This document shows, in pieces, positions 42,164-44,884 of a DNA stretch of 44,884 bases. The notes below the pieces were generated by a model. The model did not search any database, was not told where the DNA came from, and saw only the letters and a list, made by a program, of their open reading frames with translations. Source of the DNA: Merismopedia glauca CCAP 1448/3 (GTDB taxonomy: Bacteria; Cyanobacteriota; Cyanobacteriia; Cyanobacteriales; CCAP-1448); contig NZ_PVWJ01000030.1 of the NCBI RefSeq assembly GCF_003003775.1, forward strand, positions 1 to 44,884, written 5' to 3'. Each line of letters opens with the position of its first letter. Positions within the stretch are counted from its first letter, which is position 1. Both the position numbers and the translations under genes were made by a program.

Positions 42164-44884
42164 ATGAGGGTATCTAGGCGAATTAATCAGTTATTTGATT
42201 CTCTATTTACTAGGAATGCTCCTTTAGGTAGTAGAGATCTACTAATCGTTCAGCGATTGATGCCCACTTTAGCAAGTGGGGTCATTTTGGTTTGGATAGC
42301 TGGTTTTTATACGGTCACCGCTACAATTTTAGAGGGTAGCGTTGCTAGAATTGAAAACTTACAGAGTCATAGACAAACAGAACGAGTTGTTACCGATTTG
42401 TCTGAGGAATTAAATAAGTTAGACAAACTGGTGGGAGATTACTCTCAATGGGATGCAACTTATGATTTCATGCAAACTGCAAACCCAAGTTATATTACTT
42501 CAGATTTGGGTTCAGTTTTAGATTTCTTTCAACTCAACTTAATTGCCTTCATCCGTCCTTCGGGAGAAATCATCTATGGGACTAGTTATATTGTTGAAAA
42601 AAAGCAAAAAAAACTCATAGATGCCGACTTATCGGTTTATTTACAACCAAAATCTAAATTACTGCAAAAACTGAAACTAAATAAGAGTCACCAGGGATTG
42701 ATCCAACTGCCGCAAGGGATCATGCTAGCAGTAGCACGCCCAATCGTAACTAGTGAAGGGAAAGGTCCAATCCAAGGAACATTAGTGATGGGACGCTACT
42801 TAAACACTAATTACTCCCAACAAATTGCCAAAAGACTCGGAGTTAAGTTTGAATTGCGATCGCTCCCCAAATTCCGAATCCTGGGAGATAAAAAGATTGA
42901 TATCCAGCAGATAGAGCCGTATCCAAAGGTTATTTTCCACCCTCTAAATCAAGAAGAATTTGCCTCCTATACTAGACTCAAAGATATTAATGGTGAGTCA
43001 AATTTACTTCTAGAAGTTAAAAGTCCCAGAATCACTTATCAACAAACTCAACTGAGTTTGCACTACTTAAAAATTTCCCTAGTTGGTTTAGGATTAGTCG
43101 CTTGGGGCATCGCATTATTTTTAATTACTAAATTATCACAATATTTACACCAGCGCGATCGCATCCAAACAATCCTATCGGAAAAACAAGAAGCTCTGTT
43201 TCAAGAAAAAGAACTAGCCCAGATCACTTTACAATCTATTGGTGATGGGGTAATTGCTACTGATGCAATGGGAAAAATTAATTCCATTAATCCTGTAGCC
43301 GAAAAGCTGACTGGGTGGGACGCAGATCGAGCTAAAGATTTACCCCTAGATGAAGTTTTATCTATCTTAGACGAACAGACTGAACAGCCTGTGCGAAATC
43401 TCTTAGACAGAGTGTTGCAAGGTACTTGTGCAGTCATCACTCCTATCAGTAGCTATGTCCTCATTGGTCGTAATGGAGAAAAGTTCGATATCGATCACTC
43501 CATCGCCCCAATTTGTGACAGTGCAGGTCGCCTGATGGGTGCAGTAATTGTGATCAGGGATGTGACTCAAGCTAGACATCACTCTCGGCAATTATCTTGG
43601 CAAGCAAGTTACGATCCTTTAACTGGATTGATCAATCGCAGAGAGTTTGAGCATCGTTTAGAACAGGCTTTATGTAGTGCCAAAGCCGAAAATCAGGAAC
43701 ACTGTCTTTGTTTCCTAGATCTAGACCGCTTTAAAGTCGTCAATGATACCTGCGGTCATTTAGCTGGGGATGAACTACTTCGTCAGATTAGTCTTTTGTT
43801 AAAAAGCCAAGTTCGCAAAACAGATACTGTAGCCCGTTTGGGTGGGGATGAATTTGCTCTGTTACTGTATCAATGTTCGGCGCTGAAAGCTCAAGAACTA
43901 GCCCAGCAAATTTGTCAAAGAGTAGAAACATTCCGGTTTCTTTGGCAAGAAAAAGCCTTTAGTTTGGGGGTTAGTTTAGGCTTAGCAGTTATTAATCAAG
44001 ATACTCTTGATTTCCATAGTGTTTTGCTAGCAGCAGATCGGGCTTGTTATGTAGCAAAACGTCGTGGTAGAGGAGGTGTAGAAGTCTACCATCCAGATAC
44101 TTCTTCCATCAGCGATAAAGATACTCAAGTCCATTGGGAAAGCCTTCTCAATCAAGCTTTAGTCGAAGATCGTTTTCAGTTGTACTATCAGCTAATTCGT
44201 TGCTTGAAATCACCAGCAGATTCGGGAGAGTTTTATGAAGTCTTAGTTAGATTAGTAGACAGAGATAATAATTTACTATTACCAGCAGCATTTATGCCTT
44301 CTGCGGAACGTTATCATCTAATGAGAGAGATCGATAGGTGGGTGATTGAGCATTTGTTCGCCTCTCAAAAGCAACATTATCAGGAAGTTTGGCAAAATTA
44401 CCAGCAGCAAGGTAAAAAATGCTTATTTTCAATCAACTTATCGCTGGAGACGATTAATGATAGTACTTTCATTTCTTTTTTAGAAGCACAAGTAAATATA
44501 CATAATATTCCCACAGAAATAATTGGTTTTGAAATAGCAGAAACCATAGCAGTAGGAAATTTAAGTCAAACAGTTAAAGTCGCCCAACAACTAAAACAAA
44601 TGGGATTTAGTTTTGGTTTAGATAGGTTTGGTGGAGGTATATCTTCTTTTGGATACTTGCAAAACTTACCTGTAGACTTTATCAAAATAGATGGGGGATT
44701 AATTGCAGGAATTTTAGAAGATCCAGTAACTCTAGCTATAGTTGAGTCAATTCAACGAATTGGGGAATTAATGGGCATTAAAACTATGGCTGAATTCGTC
44801 ACTAATGATGCAATTACAGAAAAGATCGTGGAAGTGGGCATAGATTATGCTCAAGGATATGGAATTGCAGAACCCCGTCCATTG
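42164..44884 (+). CDS. membrane CHASE4-like/PAS/GGDEF/EAL cyclic-di-GMP protein, 3' end cut
   Basis: 907 codons are open to the window edge, with no stop. Membrane helices near 36-58 and 300-325 frame a periplasmic sensor of the CHASE4 type (LDKLVGDYSQWDATYDF). A PAS domain (about 345-465) follows: ITLQSIGDGVIATDAMGKI. The GGDEF domain is intact (residues 560-564, RLGGDEFALL) with an inhibitory RxxD site (RKTD) just before it. The EAL domain has EVL in place of EAL (Glu692) and DR in place of the metal-binding DD pair (820-821), while KIDG, AEF and QGYG are kept. So diguanylate cyclase activity is likely and phosphodiesterase activity doubtful. Confidence 0.9.
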   Translation, partial: MRVSRRINQLFDSLFTRNAPLGSRDLLIVQRLMPTLASGVILVWIAGFYTVTATILEGSVARIENLQSHRQTERVVTDLSEELNKLDKLVGDYSQWDATYDFMQTANPSYITSDLGSVLDFFQLNLIAFIRPSGEIIYGTSYIVEKKQKKLIDADLSVYLQPKSKLLQKLKLNKSHQGLIQLPQGIMLAVARPIVTSEGKGPIQGTLVMGRYLNTNYSQQIAKRLGVKFELRSLPKFRILGDKKIDIQQIEPYPKVIFHPLNQEEFASYTRLKDINGESNLLLEVKSPRITYQQTQLSLHYLKISLVGLGLVAWGIALFLITKLSQYLHQRDRIQTILSEKQEALFQEKELAQITLQSIGDGVIATDAMGKINSINPVAEKLTGWDADRAKDLPLDEVLSILDEQTEQPVRNLLDRVLQGTCAVITPISSYVLIGRNGEKFDIDHSIAPICDSAGRLMGAVIVIRDVTQARHHSRQLSWQASYDPLTGLINRREFEHRLEQALCSAKAENQEHCLCFLDLDRFKVVNDTCGHLAGDELLRQISLLLKSQVRKTDTVARLGGDEFALLLYQCSALKAQELAQQICQRVETFRFLWQEKAFSLGVSLGLAVINQDTLDFHSVLLAADRACYVAKRRGRGGVEVYHPDTSSISDKDTQVHWESLLNQALVEDRFQLYYQLIRCLKSPADSGEFYEVLVRLVDRDNNLLLPAAFMPSAERYHLMREIDRWVIEHLFASQKQHYQEVWQNYQQQGKKCLFSINLSLETINDSTFISFLEAQVNIHNIPTEIIGFEIAETIAVGNLSQTVKVAQQLKQMGFSFGLDRFGGGISSFGYLQNLPVDFIKIDGGLIAGILEDPVTLAIVESIQRIGELMGIKTMAEFVTNDAITEKIVEVGIDYAQGYGIAEPRPL

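Overview
The window is a stretch of cyanobacterial chromosome. The signs are many GCGATCGC (HIP1) octamers, a phycobilisome rod linker, the radA-rpaB gene pair, a cyanobacterial-type exosortase cluster, a kinase/C-type-lectin-fold fusion and tandem heptamer repeats. The base composition is AT-leaning and looks even throughout. I saw no phage genes, CRISPR array, rRNA or tRNA. The genus cannot be fixed from this sequence alone.

Layout. Bases 1-75 hold the 3' end (domains V and VI) of a group II intron, just before a DsbA-like gene. Bases 0.9-8.4 kb are mostly minus-strand housekeeping genes: three small membrane proteins downstream of biotin synthase (bioB), short-form hisG, a HAF-repeat PEP-CTERM protein, and a class A penicillin-binding protein with an unusual basic repeat tail. 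Bases 8.6-13.8 kb carry a DUF3082 protein, SppA, type 2 IPP isomerase, a CadD-like transporter and a frameshifted small gene. A CHAT-protease/FHA fusion lies at 14.0-15.7 kb.

Bases 15.8-22.4 kb form an envelope-polysaccharide/exosortase locus. It holds three glycosyltransferases, a small SMR-type membrane protein, cyanoexosortase A, its associated protein and an HpsJ-like protein. The PEP-CTERM protein at 4.4 kb is a plausible substrate of this exosortase. Bases 22.4-25.0 kb look like a redox-response group: an HxlR regulator overlapping a DCC thiol protein, divergent from a nitroreductase followed by a pirin. Then come a Ser/Thr kinase fused to a FGE-like domain, an orphan adenylate-forming enzyme, a K+ channel ending in a zinc ribbon, a DUF427 protein, a 2OG-Fe(II) oxygenase, a glycine-rich RNA-binding protein with a visible promoter and terminator, a second DCC protein and an ABC exporter.

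Bases 33.7-44.9 kb are rich in signalling: a GAF/PAS histidine kinase, an orphan small protein, a rod linker, an OmpR-type regulator, a GNAT acetyltransferase, radA, rpaB, and a CHASE4-like/PAS/GGDEF/EAL protein running off the right edge. A 186-bp element with terminal inverted repeats sits between radA and rpaB, and a copy of its end sequence lies at 29.96 kb. Short repeats are frequent in the gaps, and several touch the 3' ends of genes.
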